A stretch of 64,000 nt of DNA, from the NCBI GenBank assembly GCA_016719295.1, contig JADKAF010000001.1, forward strand, positions 5,146,001 to 5,210,000, written 5' to 3'. Position 1 is the first letter of the stretch. Each line of letters begins with the position of its first letter. Made by a program: the position numbers and the translations under genes. The stretch is from Planctomycetota bacterium. Its GTDB lineage: Bacteria > Planctomycetota > UBA1135 > JADKAF01. Below the pieces are notes generated by a model. The model made no database searches and had not been told where the DNA came from. It saw nothing but the letters and a program-made list of their open reading frames with translations. Of this stretch, positions 1 to 9,649 are shown one piece after another.

Positions 1-19
1 GCGCGTCGCGCTGCGCTCA

Positions 20-75
20 CGAACGAAGCACGCCGCCCCTCGAGCGCAGGCTCGGGAGGCGGCGTGCTTCGTTCG
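20..75 (-). terminator. Long hairpin, probable terminator of the PhoD-GDPD gene
   Basis: Bases 20-37 (CGAACGAAGCACGCCGCC) are the exact reverse complement of 58-75, an 18-bp stem. The 20-base loop can itself pair (CGAG with CTCG). It lies about 35 bases past the stop codon of the minus-strand gene at 110-2287, where a terminator would sit. No clear U-run follows, so the intrinsic mechanism is an inference. Confidence 0.6.
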
Positions 76-109
76 CGAGCGACCGCGAGTGCCGCGCGAG
101 CGGATCTCG

Positions 110-2287
110 TCAGCGGCGAAGTTCCGCGAGCGGAGCGGCGAGGCCGAGCTCGCGCGCGACGCGGAGCGCGGCTTCGACGTCGTCGGCCAGCACGAAGTCG
201 ATGCCGTTCTCCCAGAGCATGCGCCACTCCGCGGGCGTCGTCGCACCGTAATGCGCGAGGCGCACGCCGTCCGCGCGGAGATGCGCGCGCAGCGCTTTCC
301 AGCTCTCGTCGAGCTCCCCGCGGAGCTGCGCGAACGCGGAGCGCGAGGCGAGGCAGCGCTCGACGTGCTCGCGGAGGCCGCCGCGGCGATCGAGGTTCGC
401 GGTGCGCAGCGTGGGCACCGCGTCACGGGCGCCTTGCACGGCTTCGGGATCGCCGGCGACGAAGCTCTGCGCGATGCGCCGCTGCGCGCGCAGGAGCTCC
501 GCCGTCGCGCGACCGAGGGCGCGGTCGCCCTTCACGTGGACGTTCAGCCAGAGATCGTGCGGGAGCACAGCCAGCGCCTCCTCCAGCGTCGGGATGCGCT
601 CGCCGGCGAAGCGCGCGTCCTTCCACGCGCCAGCATCGAGCGAGCGCAGCTCTTCCAGCGTGCGCTCGGCGACGGAGCCGCTGCCGTTCGTGGTGCGCTC
701 GAGCTTCGCGTCGTGCAGCAGCACGAGCGCGCCGTCGCGCGTGGCACGGACATCGAACTCGATCATCGCGGCGCCGAGGCGCACTGCTTCGCGGAGTGCC
801 GCGAGCGTGTTCTCGGGATGCGTGGCGCTGGCACCTCGGTGCGCGCAGACGCCGCGCTCGGGCAGCGTGCGCTGGGCCTCTCCCGGCAGCCCTTGCGCTT
901 CGAGCTCGCGCAGCAGCGTCGGCGTGATCTTCGCGGGCCAGCTCACGATGCCGTTGCGAAGCTCGCTCGCACGTAGCTCGAAGGGTTCGCTCGCGGCGCG
1001 GCCGCCGCGGTCGAAGGGCGTGAAGACGAGGCGCGGGTCCTCGAGGGTGAGATCGAAGTCCAGGACGCCGAAGCTCTCGCCGCGATCGTGGACGGGCCGG
1101 ATGCGGAGCTCGGGGCGGCGCTTCCGCCACGAGGTCTCGGCCACCTGCGCCAGCGGCGAGCTCACGAGATCGTAGAGGTCGTAGCCGCCGCGCGCGGAGG
1201 CGGGGATGGCGTTCAGCTCGCTCACATGCGTATCGCCGGAGAGGAGCACCACGCCTTCGATCGACGCCTCGCGCACGAAGTCGAAGAGCGCATCGCGTTC
1301 GTGCAGGAACGAGGCCCACGAGTCGCCGCCCGGACCCTTCGCCGCACTCCAGCCGCTGCCGCAGGCGAGGATCTTGAACGCGGCCCGCGAGCTCCGGAGC
1401 CGCTCCTGCAACCACGCGAGCTGCGCCGTGCCGAGCATCGTCTTCGCGGGGCCATCGGCAGCGCCGTTCGGATCGCGGTAGCTGCGGCCGTCGAGGAAGA
1501 AGAAGTCGACGCCTCCATAGCTGTAGGCGAAGAAGCAGCCGGGCGCTTCGGGAGTTCCCATCGGCGGGTTCGCCCAGTGGCGCGCGAGCACCTCCAGCGC
1601 CTCGCGCTTCCGCGGATGCCGCCGGTCGTAGTCGTTGAGCCCGAAGTCGTGGTCGTCCCAGATCGCGAGCTGCGCGACGGAGGGCAGCAGCGGCTGCAAG
1701 CTCGCGACGGCGCGCTGCATCTTGTACTCCTGCGCCAGCACGCGCGGGTCGAGCGCATCGCCGTAGATGTTGTCGCCGAGCCAGAAGAAGAGCTCGGGGT
1801 GAACGGCCTGCACCGCGTTCCAGATCGGCTGCACGCGATCGTAGGCGACGCGCGCGCACGAGCCGAACGCGACGCGGAAGCGCGCCGGTCCGCTCGGTGC
1901 CATGCGGAAGCGGAAGGGCGGCAGCGCGCGCAGGTACTTGTCGACCGCGCCGTCGACCTCGATGCGGTAGTGGACCTCGCGACCGGGTTCCAACCCCGTG
2001 AGCTCGAGCTGCACGCAGTAGTCGTCCTCGCCGCGCGCGAGCACCGCGGCGCTGCGCCGCGCGTCGCGGAGCTCCGGCTCGTCGCCGTGCACCACGCGCA
2101 CCTCGTAGGCGCCGCTCACCTGGGCCCAGATCCGCGCCCCCTCCGGGCGCACGGCGCCGAGCATCGGGCCGAGCATGACGCGCGGCGTGCCCTGGGGCGC
2201 GGAGGGCGGTGTCTGCGCGCCGAGGGGGGCAGCGCTGCCGAGAGCGAGTAGGACGAGCGTATGCGCGATCGAAGGGCGAGGGGGCAT
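110..2287 (-). CDS. Secreted PhoD-like phosphatase fused to glycerophosphodiester phosphodiesterase
   Basis: 725 residues. An N-terminal signal peptide ends near residue 25 (LGAQ). Residues ~35-450 are a PhoD/PhoX-type metallophosphatase: a fibronectin-like N-terminal part, then RVAFGSC, WLGDNIYGD, WDDHDFG and GDTHVSE, which carry the usual metal ligands. Residues ~475-715 are a GDPD domain with HRGASATHPENT, EFDVRATRDG and LLHD, covering the catalytic His pair and acidic metal ligands. The two parts would release phosphate from phosphodiesters and monoesters outside the cytoplasm, so a phosphate-scavenging role is inferred. Each family is normally a separate protein; the ORF is continuous, so the fusion is real in this sequence. 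A long hairpin follows the gene. Confidence 0.9.
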   Translation of the reverse strand: MPPRPSIAHTLVLLALGSAAPLGAQTPPSAPQGTPRVMLGPMLGAVRPEGARIWAQVSGAYEVRVVHGDEPELRDARRSAAVLARGEDDYCVQLELTGLEPGREVHYRIEVDGAVDKYLRALPPFRFRMAPSGPARFRVAFGSCARVAYDRVQPIWNAVQAVHPELFFWLGDNIYGDALDPRVLAQEYKMQRAVASLQPLLPSVAQLAIWDDHDFGLNDYDRRHPRKREALEVLARHWANPPMGTPEAPGCFFAYSYGGVDFFFLDGRSYRDPNGAADGPAKTMLGTAQLAWLQERLRSSRAAFKILACGSGWSAAKGPGGDSWASFLHERDALFDFVREASIEGVVLLSGDTHVSELNAIPASARGGYDLYDLVSSPLAQVAETSWRKRRPELRIRPVHDRGESFGVLDFDLTLEDPRLVFTPFDRGGRAASEPFELRASELRNGIVSWPAKITPTLLRELEAQGLPGEAQRTLPERGVCAHRGASATHPENTLAALREAVRLGAAMIEFDVRATRDGALVLLHDAKLERTTNGSGSVAERTLEELRSLDAGAWKDARFAGERIPTLEEALAVLPHDLWLNVHVKGDRALGRATAELLRAQRRIAQSFVAGDPEAVQGARDAVPTLRTANLDRRGGLREHVERCLASRSAFAQLRGELDESWKALRAHLRADGVRLAHYGATTPAEWRMLWENGIDFVLADDVEAALRVARELGLAAPLAELRR

Positions 2288-2412
2288 GCAGGAGCTCCGC
2301 GGGTCGCGCGCACTCTAGGCGCGCAAGACCGGCTCCCGCGATGCGCACGCCGGAGCTTCATCTGCGGCTCGCGCCGGCTTCGCCAAGCTCGAAGGCGAAG
2401 GAGGGAGAAGGC

Positions 2413-3757
2413 TCAGTGCCCGCCCGCGTCCACCGGCAGATCGAGCTCCTTCAGCGCCTTCAGACGCTCCTTGGTGTAGCGCTTGAGCTCGGCGTCGCCC
2501 TTCATGCGGAAGACCCTGTGCCCGGGAATCGCCGTTCCGGAGACGCTCGCCGGCGCGCCGGGCTCGCGCCGGTGCTGATCGGGGACGCGTACTTCGATGA
2601 CCTGGAGAGGCTGGCCTTCGACGGCGATGAGCTGCGGCGCGGCGAAGCTGGAGAAGCCCTCGAGCTCGAAGCCTGCTTCGAACGACTCGGCGAGCTTCTC
2701 TAGCTGCTTCAGGCCCGTGATGGAGCCGAGCTGGATCGTCGGTCCGTGGTCCCAGTGGATCTCGAGCGGCTCGCCGTGCTCTGCGGCATCCTTCCAGCGC
2801 GCGAGGAAGAACTCGGGGCGCTGCTGCGTGATCTCCGCGACGCGCTGGGACGCGCGCTCGAAGAGCTGCGGACGGTCGTACTCGATGACCTTGCCTTGCG
2901 AGACGATGAGGCCGGAGAACGCGCGCGTCTCTCCTTCGGCCTCGGAGGTGAGCACGGTGTTCTCTTGCGAGCGATGCAGCACGCGCACGCGCGCCGTCTT
3001 CAAGCGTTCGGCCGAGAGGCGCTGCGTGCGCCCGGGCCAAGCACCTTGCCGCCCGGGCTCGAAGGCGAGCTCGCCGCGCTCGACGGTGAGCGCGGTCTCG
3101 CCGCTCTCGTCCACGACCATGCGAAAGCGCGCCACGCCGTCCTTCACGCGCGAGGTCGGTGTGCGCACCACGAAGCCCGCGAGCTCGGGCGGCAGATCGA
3201 CCTTGGCCGAGCCGCGCGTGACGACGATCTCGTGCGGCGAGACTAGCTCCAGCTCGGCGAGGCCCTCGACGGCGAAGGTGGCGCCGTCGTCGTAGCTGAG
3301 CTCGGCTCCGCCGGCCGGCAGGGTGAGGCGCCCGTTGCCGACGCGCTCGCTTGCACCGCCTTCATGGGGTTTCAGCGTGGCGAAGGCCGGATGATCGGCG
3401 AGAGGCTCGATGGCGGCGCCGGCGTTGCGCGCTCTCGCGGCCGAGGATCCAGCCGCTCGCGAGCAGGGCCAACGCGGCCGCCGCCGCGATGGCGATCGAG
3501 CCGCCGCCGAAGCGCCGCGGCGCGGGTGCCGCGAAGGCGCGAGCCCAGGTCTGCTCGACGAAGCGCTCGTGCGTCGCGTCGAGCTGTGGCAACGCGTGCA
3601 GGACGCGATGGCTGTGCAGATCGTCGAGGAGCTCGTCCTCGAGCTCGGTGTCTTCGATCCACTGCGCGAGACGCGCGCGCTCTTCGGGCGCGAGGTCGGC
3701 ACCGCTCGTGAAGCGCGCCCAGAGCTCGCGTTCGTGTTGGGGGTCGATGTTCGTCAT
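2413..3757 (-). CDS. FecR-like membrane protein, frameshifted
   Basis: The first ~110 codons (from ATG 3757, beginning MTNIDPQHERELW) encode a cytoplasmic part and one membrane helix ending in WILGRE. That frame then becomes arginine-rich nonsense and stops at 3362. The remaining ~330 residues continue in another frame down to 2413 and resemble the FecR sensor part (SYDDGATFAVEGLAELELVSPHE style beta-strands, then a unique C-terminal domain). The switch lies near 3421-3445, where one extra base in a GC-rich run would join the frames. The gene lies 13 bases after an ECF sigma gene, the standard sigma/FecR arrangement, so it probably controls that sigma factor. Assembly error or a true mutation are both possible. 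Confidence 0.7.
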
Positions 3758-3770
3758 CGGAGGACTCGCG

Positions 3771-4409
3771 TCATTCTTCGCCCGTCGCGAGGTCGCCCTC
3801 GACGCAGCGGCGCAAGACGCCGCGCAGGCGCAGCAGGGTCATGCGGATCGCCGAGGCGCTGCGACCGATCTCCTGGGCCAGCAGGTCGGCCGACTCGCCG
3901 TGGAAGTAGAAGCGCTCGACCAGCCGCCGCGGCCGCTCTTCGAGGCGAGCGATACATGCGCGCAGCGCGTCGATGCGCCGCGCGCGCCGGAGCTCGAGGT
4001 CTTCGTCCTCGAGGCGCGCGAGCGCGCGCTCGTGCAGGCGCTCCTCGAGGACGCCATTGCCGCTGCGCTCGCGCCGCCGCGCGCGCTGGCGCAGCAGGTC
4101 GAGGGCGCGAAGTCGGGCGATGCCGAGGAGCCAAGAGCGGACGCCGCTCTCGCCGCGGTAGCTCGCCGCGTTCTTCAGCGCGGCGAGAAACACCTCTTGA
4201 GCGACATCATCGACGTCGCCCACCTCTGGAAGCTGCTGCGCGAGGTAGCCGCGGATGCAGGCCGCGTGTCCCTCGAGCATGCGCAGGAATGCGAGCCGCG
4301 AGCCGGCTGCCAGCGCCTCGACCAGCGCGCGCTCTTCGGCGCGCTCACTCGGCTCGGGCTCTCGATGCGGCTCGGACTGCGGGGCGAGAGGGCGGGGTTG
4401 CACTCGCAC
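3771..4409 (-). CDS. ECF-family RNA polymerase sigma factor
   Basis: 212 residues. Region 2 spans ~45-105 with the core-binding signature DVDDVAQEVFLAAL and the -10 recognition stretch after SYRGESGVRSWL. Region 4 at ~150-205 has a helix-turn-helix ending in IRMTLLRLRGVL. No membrane helix is present. The FecR-like gene begins 13 bases downstream, so the two are probably co-transcribed and the FecR-like protein acts as regulator. The start is the ATG at 4409; the first ~25 residues are proline-rich and poorly conserved, so a downstream start is possible. The stress or signal sensed cannot be told from the sequence. Confidence 0.85.
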   Translation of the reverse strand: MRVQPRPLAPQSEPHREPEPSERAEERALVEALAAGSRLAFLRMLEGHAACIRGYLAQQLPEVGDVDDVAQEVFLAALKNAASYRGESGVRSWLLGIARLRALDLLRQRARRRERSGNGVLEERLHERALARLEDEDLELRRARRIDALRACIARLEERPRRLVERFYFHGESADLLAQEIGRSASAIRMTLLRLRGVLRRCVEGDLATGEE

Positions 4410-4500
4410 GAGCTCGGGACCTCGACGACAGGGAATCCCGTCTTACGCGGTTGCTGGTGCTCGTGCGAGGGGCGTTTCGCCTTCGCTCGCCCCCAACGGC

Positions 4501-5565
4501 TCAGAGGTGGATCAGGTCGCGGGTCGAGGCCGGAGCCGCCGGCCGAGGCGCGATCTCGGTGTTGCGAACCTCGATCGACTCTTCGGTGCAGGGGTCCTCG
4601 CACGCACCGGCCTGGCCACCCGGGAAGCGGAAGTCGCCGAAGCGCAGCGCAGGGAACTCGAGGCCGCGGAGGTCGATGGCCGGCATCTCGAAGCCCTCGA
4701 TCTCGATCGCGGGCATCTCGAAGCCTTCGATCTCGAAGGCCGGGATCTCGAACTCGGGCATCTCGAAGCCTTCGACTTCGATCTCCGGCGCCTCGAGCTG
4801 CGAGATCTCGATGCGGTGCGGACCGCCGTTCCCGTGATGTTCCCGGACCTGCATCCTCGGCGCGACGTGATCCCCGCCGCCGATGATGATCACCGTAGTG
4901 CCACCGGCTTCTCCACCGGGAACGCGGTGCACCCGCACGCGCTTCTCTTGCTTCTCACTCTTCTGCGCCGGAGCGGCCTTCATCCTCTGTCCGGACATGG
5001 CGCGCTTGCGGACTTCGACGCGGTGCTCGCCGGGGCCGATCTCGATCACCTCGACGTTGCCCTCCTCGTCCATGCGGCGCTCGATGCGCTTCGGCTTGGC
5101 TCCGTCTGGCGCCACTTCGACGACGCGACCCCGGAGCATCTCCGGCTTCGCGAGGGTGATGCCCTTCAGCTCCTTCAGCTCGTTGAGGCCTTCGAGCGAC
5201 TTCAGCGCGATCACCTTGCGCTGGGAAGGATCGAGCTTGCTGCCTTCGACGACGTGGAACTTCGGCGTGCCCTCGGCGCGGAACACGCGCGGCTTCGATG
5301 CGCCGTCCTGCGGCTTCGAGCGTTGGATCACGAAGCCCGGCGCGGCCTTCGGCTTCGGCAGGCTCTTGCCGCAGTGGGGGCAAGTCGCCTCCGGCTCCTG
5401 GGCCTCGACGACCTCGCCGTTCCACTGGAAGAGGTGCGGACCCTGGTCGGTGGACCAACGGGTCGCGATGCGGGGCTTCGCCGGCGCGGCGGGAGCGGGT
5501 TCCTGAGATAGCGAGCTCGCGGCGAGCAGACTCAAGCAGAACGTGGCGATGGTGAGCGGCGTCAT
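4501..5565 (-). CDS. Secreted protein with zinc-ribbon motif and FEMPAIEIEG-type repeats
   Basis: 354 residues, function not recognised. A signal peptide (MTPLTIATFCLSLLAASSLS) is followed by a CPHCGK motif near residue 62, the only obvious metal-binding pair. The middle is lysine-rich. Residues ~245-320 hold at least five short repeats of the form E-[IV]-E-G-F-E-M-P (EVEGFEMPEFEIP, FEIEGFEMPAIEI, EGFEMPAIDLRG), which would suit a small beta-solenoid. A CEDPC pair follows near the C-terminus. Acidic repeats after a basic middle suggest a scaffold or ion-binding role, which is only inference. It lies 92 bases downstream of the ECF sigma gene start region and is transcribed alone or ahead of it. 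Confidence 0.7.
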   Translation of the reverse strand: MTPLTIATFCLSLLAASSLSQEPAPAAPAKPRIATRWSTDQGPHLFQWNGEVVEAQEPEATCPHCGKSLPKPKAAPGFVIQRSKPQDGASKPRVFRAEGTPKFHVVEGSKLDPSQRKVIALKSLEGLNELKELKGITLAKPEMLRGRVVEVAPDGAKPKRIERRMDEEGNVEVIEIGPGEHRVEVRKRAMSGQRMKAAPAQKSEKQEKRVRVHRVPGGEAGGTTVIIIGGGDHVAPRMQVREHHGNGGPHRIEISQLEAPEIEVEGFEMPEFEIPAFEIEGFEMPAIEIEGFEMPAIDLRGLEFPALRFGDFRFPGGQAGACEDPCTEESIEVRNTEIAPRPAAPASTRDLIHL

Positions 5566-5719
5566 CGAGAGCTCCTCGGCTCTTGGATGCAGGTGAGGGG
5601 GCCGCGTGGCGACGCAGCCCAGGGAGGTCGGCGGAGGGGTCGCGACTCGGCGTCGTCCGTCACCGAGCTTCTCAGAAAAACCTGCGCTCGCCGCGACCTC
5701 GTCGGGCGGGCTCGGCGCC

Positions 5720-7123
5720 TCAGCTGGCGGCGCGGAAGAGGGGACCGATCAGGCGCCACCAGAGGGGCGCGGTGGTGAAGAAGAGCAGGAGGCCGAGGAC
5801 GGTGGTCGCCGTGCCGATCTTCACCAGGTCCCTCGCGCTCACTTCACCCGAGGCGAAGGCCATGGCATTCGGCGGGGTGGAGACGGGGAGCGGCATCGAG
5901 AGCGAGCAAGCGAACGCGACCGCGACGAGGATCGGCTCGCGCGGCAGCTCCTCCAGGCCGAGGACCACGGCGAGCACGAGATTCGCGGCGGCGGTGTTGC
6001 TCATCAGCGCCGAGAGCAGCGCGGCCGCGCCACCGAAGAGCACCACGGCCCCCGTGGGTCCCAGGGTCGCGATGGGCGTCTGCGCGAGCGCCCAGCTCGC
6101 CAGCCCGCTGAGCTCGACGGCGCGGCCGAGGCAGAGGCCGCCGCCCATCAGGAGCAGCACCTCCCAAGGCAGGGCGCGGAGCTCCGTCGGGGCCAGCAAG
6201 CCCGACCCGAAGAGCGAGATCGCGCAGGCGAGGCCCACCGTGCCCGCGCTCCAGCCGTGCAGATCGCCGGTGAGCCAGAGCAGCGCGGTCGCTGACGCAA
6301 CGAGGAGGGTGAGGCGCGCGCGAGCCGTGCGATGTGTCGCCGCGGCAGGCGCCGGAGGGAGGCGCAGCTCGGGCTCGCCGTCGCGGTAGAAGCGCACGAG
6401 CAGGCCGCCCGCGAGCGTGCACATCACCAGCACGCCCGGAATGCCCAGCGCCATCCACGCGAGGAAGCTCGGCCGCGCGTCGATGCGCGCGAGGGCCTCC
6501 ATCGCGATCGCGTTCGGCGGCGAGCCGATCGGCGTTCCGAGCCCGCCCAAGTTCGCGCCGAGCGGGACCGCGAGGAGCAGCGCGATCCGCCAGCGGTTCT
6601 CCGGCGGCAGCGTGCGCGCGATCGGCACGGCGAGCGCCATCATCATCGCCGCCGTCGCCGTGTTGCTGAGCCACATCGACAAGAACGCCGTCGTGCCGAG
6701 GAGCGCGAACACCACGCGTCGCGGCGAGGTTCCCGCCCGCTCGAGGATCGCTCGCGCGAGCGCTTCGTCGAGATGTACGCGCTGCAGCGCCGCGGAGAGC
6801 GCGAAGCCGCCGAAGAAGAGCAGGATCGTGTCGGAGAAGAAGGGCGCGAGGAAGGCCGCGTCGTCGATGGCCCGCCCCGCGCCGCGCAGCGAGGGCGCGA
6901 GCCAGGTGAGACAGCCGAGCAGCACGAGCAAGCTCGTGACGAAGAGCGGCAGCGCTTCGCTGATCCACAAGGTCGCCGCGACGACGCAGAGCGCGAGCGC
7001 GACGTGACCCGCCGCGCCGAGCCCGCTCGACGCGAAGACCTGCAGCCCCGCGGCCAGCGCCGCGAGGACGCAGACGACGGCCACGAGCGCCGCGCGCAAC
7101 GTATTCCCCTGCGCCGCGCTCAT
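5720..7123 (-). CDS. SLC13/DASS-family sodium-coupled anion transporter
   Basis: 467 residues with about 11-12 membrane helices throughout. The two inverted SNT signature motifs of divalent anion:sodium symporters are present (SNTATAAMMMALAVP near 155 and SNTAAANL near 375), each in a helix hairpin, with GTPIGSPPNA and STPPNAMAFA as the partner Na+/substrate loops. Family members import di- and tricarboxylates or sulfate; the substrate cannot be chosen from sequence. The ATG overlaps the stop of the upstream YbjD-like gene by four bases (ATGA), implying translational coupling although no functional link is known. Confidence 0.88.
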   Translation of the reverse strand: MSAAQGNTLRAALVAVVCVLAALAAGLQVFASSGLGAAGHVALALCVVAATLWISEALPLFVTSLLVLLGCLTWLAPSLRGAGRAIDDAAFLAPFFSDTILLFFGGFALSAALQRVHLDEALARAILERAGTSPRRVVFALLGTTAFLSMWLSNTATAAMMMALAVPIARTLPPENRWRIALLLAVPLGANLGGLGTPIGSPPNAIAMEALARIDARPSFLAWMALGIPGVLVMCTLAGGLLVRFYRDGEPELRLPPAPAAATHRTARARLTLLVASATALLWLTGDLHGWSAGTVGLACAISLFGSGLLAPTELRALPWEVLLLMGGGLCLGRAVELSGLASWALAQTPIATLGPTGAVVLFGGAAALLSALMSNTAAANLVLAVVLGLEELPREPILVAVAFACSLSMPLPVSTPPNAMAFASGEVSARDLVKIGTATTVLGLLLFFTTAPLWWRLIGPLFRAAS

Positions 7124-8796
7124 CGCGGCGTCCTCCGTCGTCGCGTGCCCGGAGCTGGTGCCTCTTGGGTCAGAGGCCGCGTGCGCGCGAGCTCGATCGT
7201 GGAAGCGATGCAGCGCGCGAGCGGCGGCGGAGCCTGCGGCGCGCGCGCGCCGCCGAGCGCCTCGATCAGCTTCAGCGCGACCTGCGGCTTCGCGTTTCGA
7301 TCGAGCGCCTTCTTGATCGCGCGGTGCGCGAAGGCCGGCTCGCTCTCTCGCGCGCGGCGCTCGAGCGCACCCGCGAGACGCTGGATCACGCTCGCGAAGC
7401 CGTGGCGCCAGAAGCTCGTCTCGATGTCGCGCTCGGGCAGCTCCGTGACGCGGAGCTCGCGTTCGACGCCGCGCGCGTGCTTGCGCGCGAGCGCGGCGTA
7501 GCTCTCACCCGCGGCGTCGCCGTCCGAGAGCACGTGCCACTCGATGCGCAGGCCTTCGGCCAGGCGTAGCAGCGGCGCGAGACCGCACTGCGCGTACTCG
7601 ATGATCGCGACGCCTTCGATCGGCAGGTAGTAGCCTTCGGCGCGCGCGATCTCCGGCAGCAGCCAGGCCTCGGTCTCGCCTTCGACGAGCAACCACGCGC
7701 GCGCGAGCAGAGCTTCGGGATGGCGCGTCACCAGGTGGTAGCGGATCTTCCGCAGAGCGTCACGCGGGATCGCGCGCGGCTGCACGGCGAAGGCGCGCGC
7801 TTCCTCGCCGACGCGCACGACGCGCCGGAGCGCGGAGAGCGGTAGATGCACGAGCACTTGCGAGGAATGCGTCGAGAAGACGACCTGCGCGCGCAGGTGC
7901 AGCAGGAAGCCGAGCAGCGCGAAGCGCGTGGTCGGGTGGAGCTGCGCTTCGACCTCTCCCAGCACGAGGAGCGGCGAGGCCTCAGGATGCAGCGGCTGCT
8001 CGGTCCGCTGCGCGAGCGCGCCGGCGAGGAGGAGCAGCGCCAGGCGCGCGCCCCGGCTCGATTCGAGCGGCACCTCGCGCGGGCGCTTCCCGACGCGCGG
8101 CACATCGAGGTCGAAGTCCGAGGCGAGCCAGCCCGAGGTGGTCGTCAGCGGTACGAGGTGCCGCTGCACCTCGCTCCAGAGGCGCTCGATGTCCGGGTAG
8201 ATCTCCTCCCAGCGCGTGTCGTCGAGGGTCGCTCGAGCGTCGATCCAGCGAGCGAAGCCAGCTCGCAGCGCTCCGCGTTCCGACCTGGATCCGGACTTGC
8301 GGGCACCTCGCTCGCGCGCGAAGGGATCGTCGGCCAGCAATCCACGCGAGAGATCGAGCACGGGAAGGGCGGCGCGTCGCCACGCGCGGAGCGCCGGCGC
8401 AGCGCTGCGCCGCCCGCTCGCGCTGACGTAGCTCTCGAGCTGCTCGACGCTCTTCTTGCCGCTCGCGCGAACGCGCAGCTCGACCAGCACCACCTCATCG
8501 CCGGGGCGCTCTCCCAGCAGCTCCTCGCGCAGCGGGGCGTGCAGCTCCTCGCGCCATTCGCCCTCGCGCGACGGCGCGAGCTCGAGCTCCACGCGCAGCT
8601 CGCCGCGCGGGAGATCCTCGCTCGAGAAGGCGGGCGGCGACGCCTCGTCGCCAGCGCGGAGCGCGCGCGTCAGCGCGTCGAGCAGCAGGCCGACGCCGGC
8701 GTCGTTCTCGCCGAAGAGCGCGGTGTGCGTTTCGAGCTCGACCTCGAGCGCGGCCAGCGAGCGGAAGCCCTCGACGCGAACGCGGCGCAGGTGCAT
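7120..8796 (-). CDS. ybjD: YbjD-type OLD-family ATPase/TOPRIM nuclease with altered Walker A
   Basis: 558 residues, the length of E. coli YbjD. The N-terminal ABC-type ATPase begins RRVRVEGFRSLAALEVELE; the C-terminal TOPRIM domain has WLLVEGETEAWLLPEIA (catalytic Glu) and HVLSDGDAAG (DxD-like metal site). The Walker A region reads FGENDAGVGLLLDALT where relatives have GENxxGKSxLLDAL, so the nucleotide-binding Lys and Ser/Thr are replaced by Val and Gly. Walker B-like LLVLGEVEAQLHP is retained. Family members are DNA-processing nucleases, some acting in phage defence; ATP hydrolysis here is doubtful. It overlaps the SLC13 gene by four bases. Confidence 0.8.
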   Translation of the reverse strand: MHLRRVRVEGFRSLAALEVELETHTALFGENDAGVGLLLDALTRALRAGDEASPPAFSSEDLPRGELRVELELAPSREGEWREELHAPLREELLGERPGDEVVLVELRVRASGKKSVEQLESYVSASGRRSAAPALRAWRRAALPVLDLSRGLLADDPFARERGARKSGSRSERGALRAGFARWIDARATLDDTRWEEIYPDIERLWSEVQRHLVPLTTTSGWLASDFDLDVPRVGKRPREVPLESSRGARLALLLLAGALAQRTEQPLHPEASPLLVLGEVEAQLHPTTRFALLGFLLHLRAQVVFSTHSSQVLVHLPLSALRRVVRVGEEARAFAVQPRAIPRDALRKIRYHLVTRHPEALLARAWLLVEGETEAWLLPEIARAEGYYLPIEGVAIIEYAQCGLAPLLRLAEGLRIEWHVLSDGDAAGESYAALARKHARGVERELRVTELPERDIETSFWRHGFASVIQRLAGALERRARESEPAFAHRAIKKALDRNAKPQVALKLIEALGGARAPQAPPPLARCIASTIELARTRPLTQEAPAPGTRRRRTPR

Positions 8797-8905
8797 GGCG
8801 AGCTCAGGGGGTGAGCCTAGATGGATGATGAAGGAGCCGCCGCGCCGTCAGGCGCCACGCCGGAGAGCACCCGCGAGGTCGTCGCATCGATCTGCGCTCC
8901 GCCTC

Positions 8906-9615
8906 TCAGTGCGTGTCGCGGTCGGCGACCGGCGGTGCGTTCTTGCGGAGGTAGGCCACGGCCTCGTCGGGCGAATCGGTCCGGAGGAACTCGATCTCGC
9001 CCTCGCCGACGGTGCCGGTCGAGAGCATGACCTGTCGGATGCTGTCGGAGATCGGCTGCCAGTAGTCGACCCCCATCATCACCAAGGGGAAACGCTCGAG
9101 CTTGCCGCACTGGATCAGCGTCGAGGTCTCGAAGATCTCGTCGAGCGTCCCCAGGCCTCCGGGCATCAGGATGAAGCCCTGCGAATAGCGCCGCAGCATG
9201 AGCTTCCGCACGAAGAAGTACTCGAAGGTCAGGCTGCGATCGACGTAGGGGTTCAGGCCCTGCTCGTGGGGCAGCACGATGTTGAAGCCCAGGCTCGGGC
9301 CCCGGCTTCCTTCGCGCCGCGGTTCGCGGCCTCCATGATCCCGGGCCCCCCGCCCGTGATCACCGTGAAGCCGGCGCGCGCGAGCGCCGCTCCGGTGCGG
9401 CGGGCGAGCTCGTAGTGCGGATGCCCTTCCTGCAAGCGGGCCGAGCCGTAGACCGTGACGGCGGGGCCGAGATCCTGCAGCTCGCGAAAGCTGGCGATCA
9501 GGTCGTGGAAGATTCGATAGGCCCGATCGAAGTCGACGAGCAAGTCGCGCGGGCCGGAGCCGAGCAGATCGTGCTCGGCTTGCTCGCCCGCGCGCGAGGC
9601 GATGGGTTGGCGCAT
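8906..9615 (-). CDS. LOG-family (TIGR00730) nucleotide-binding protein, frameshifted
   Basis: The first part (ATG 9615, MRQPIASRAGEQ) reaches the Rossmann loop VYGSARLQEGHPHY and GGGPGIMEAANRGAKEAG. The frame is then lost near 9290 and the protein continues in the next frame from FNIVLPHEQGLNPYV through the LOG signature MPGGLGTLDEIFE to the stop at 8906. One missing base in the run CGGGCCCCGGC restores a ~236-residue protein of normal family length. LOG proteins cleave ribose-5-phosphate from nucleoside monophosphates or bind nucleotides. Because the break falls in a C/G run and both halves are well preserved, an assembly error is as likely as a recent mutation. Confidence 0.78.
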
Positions 9616-9649
9616 GAAGGGGACTCCAGTGCTTCGCAGCGCTGGCGTT

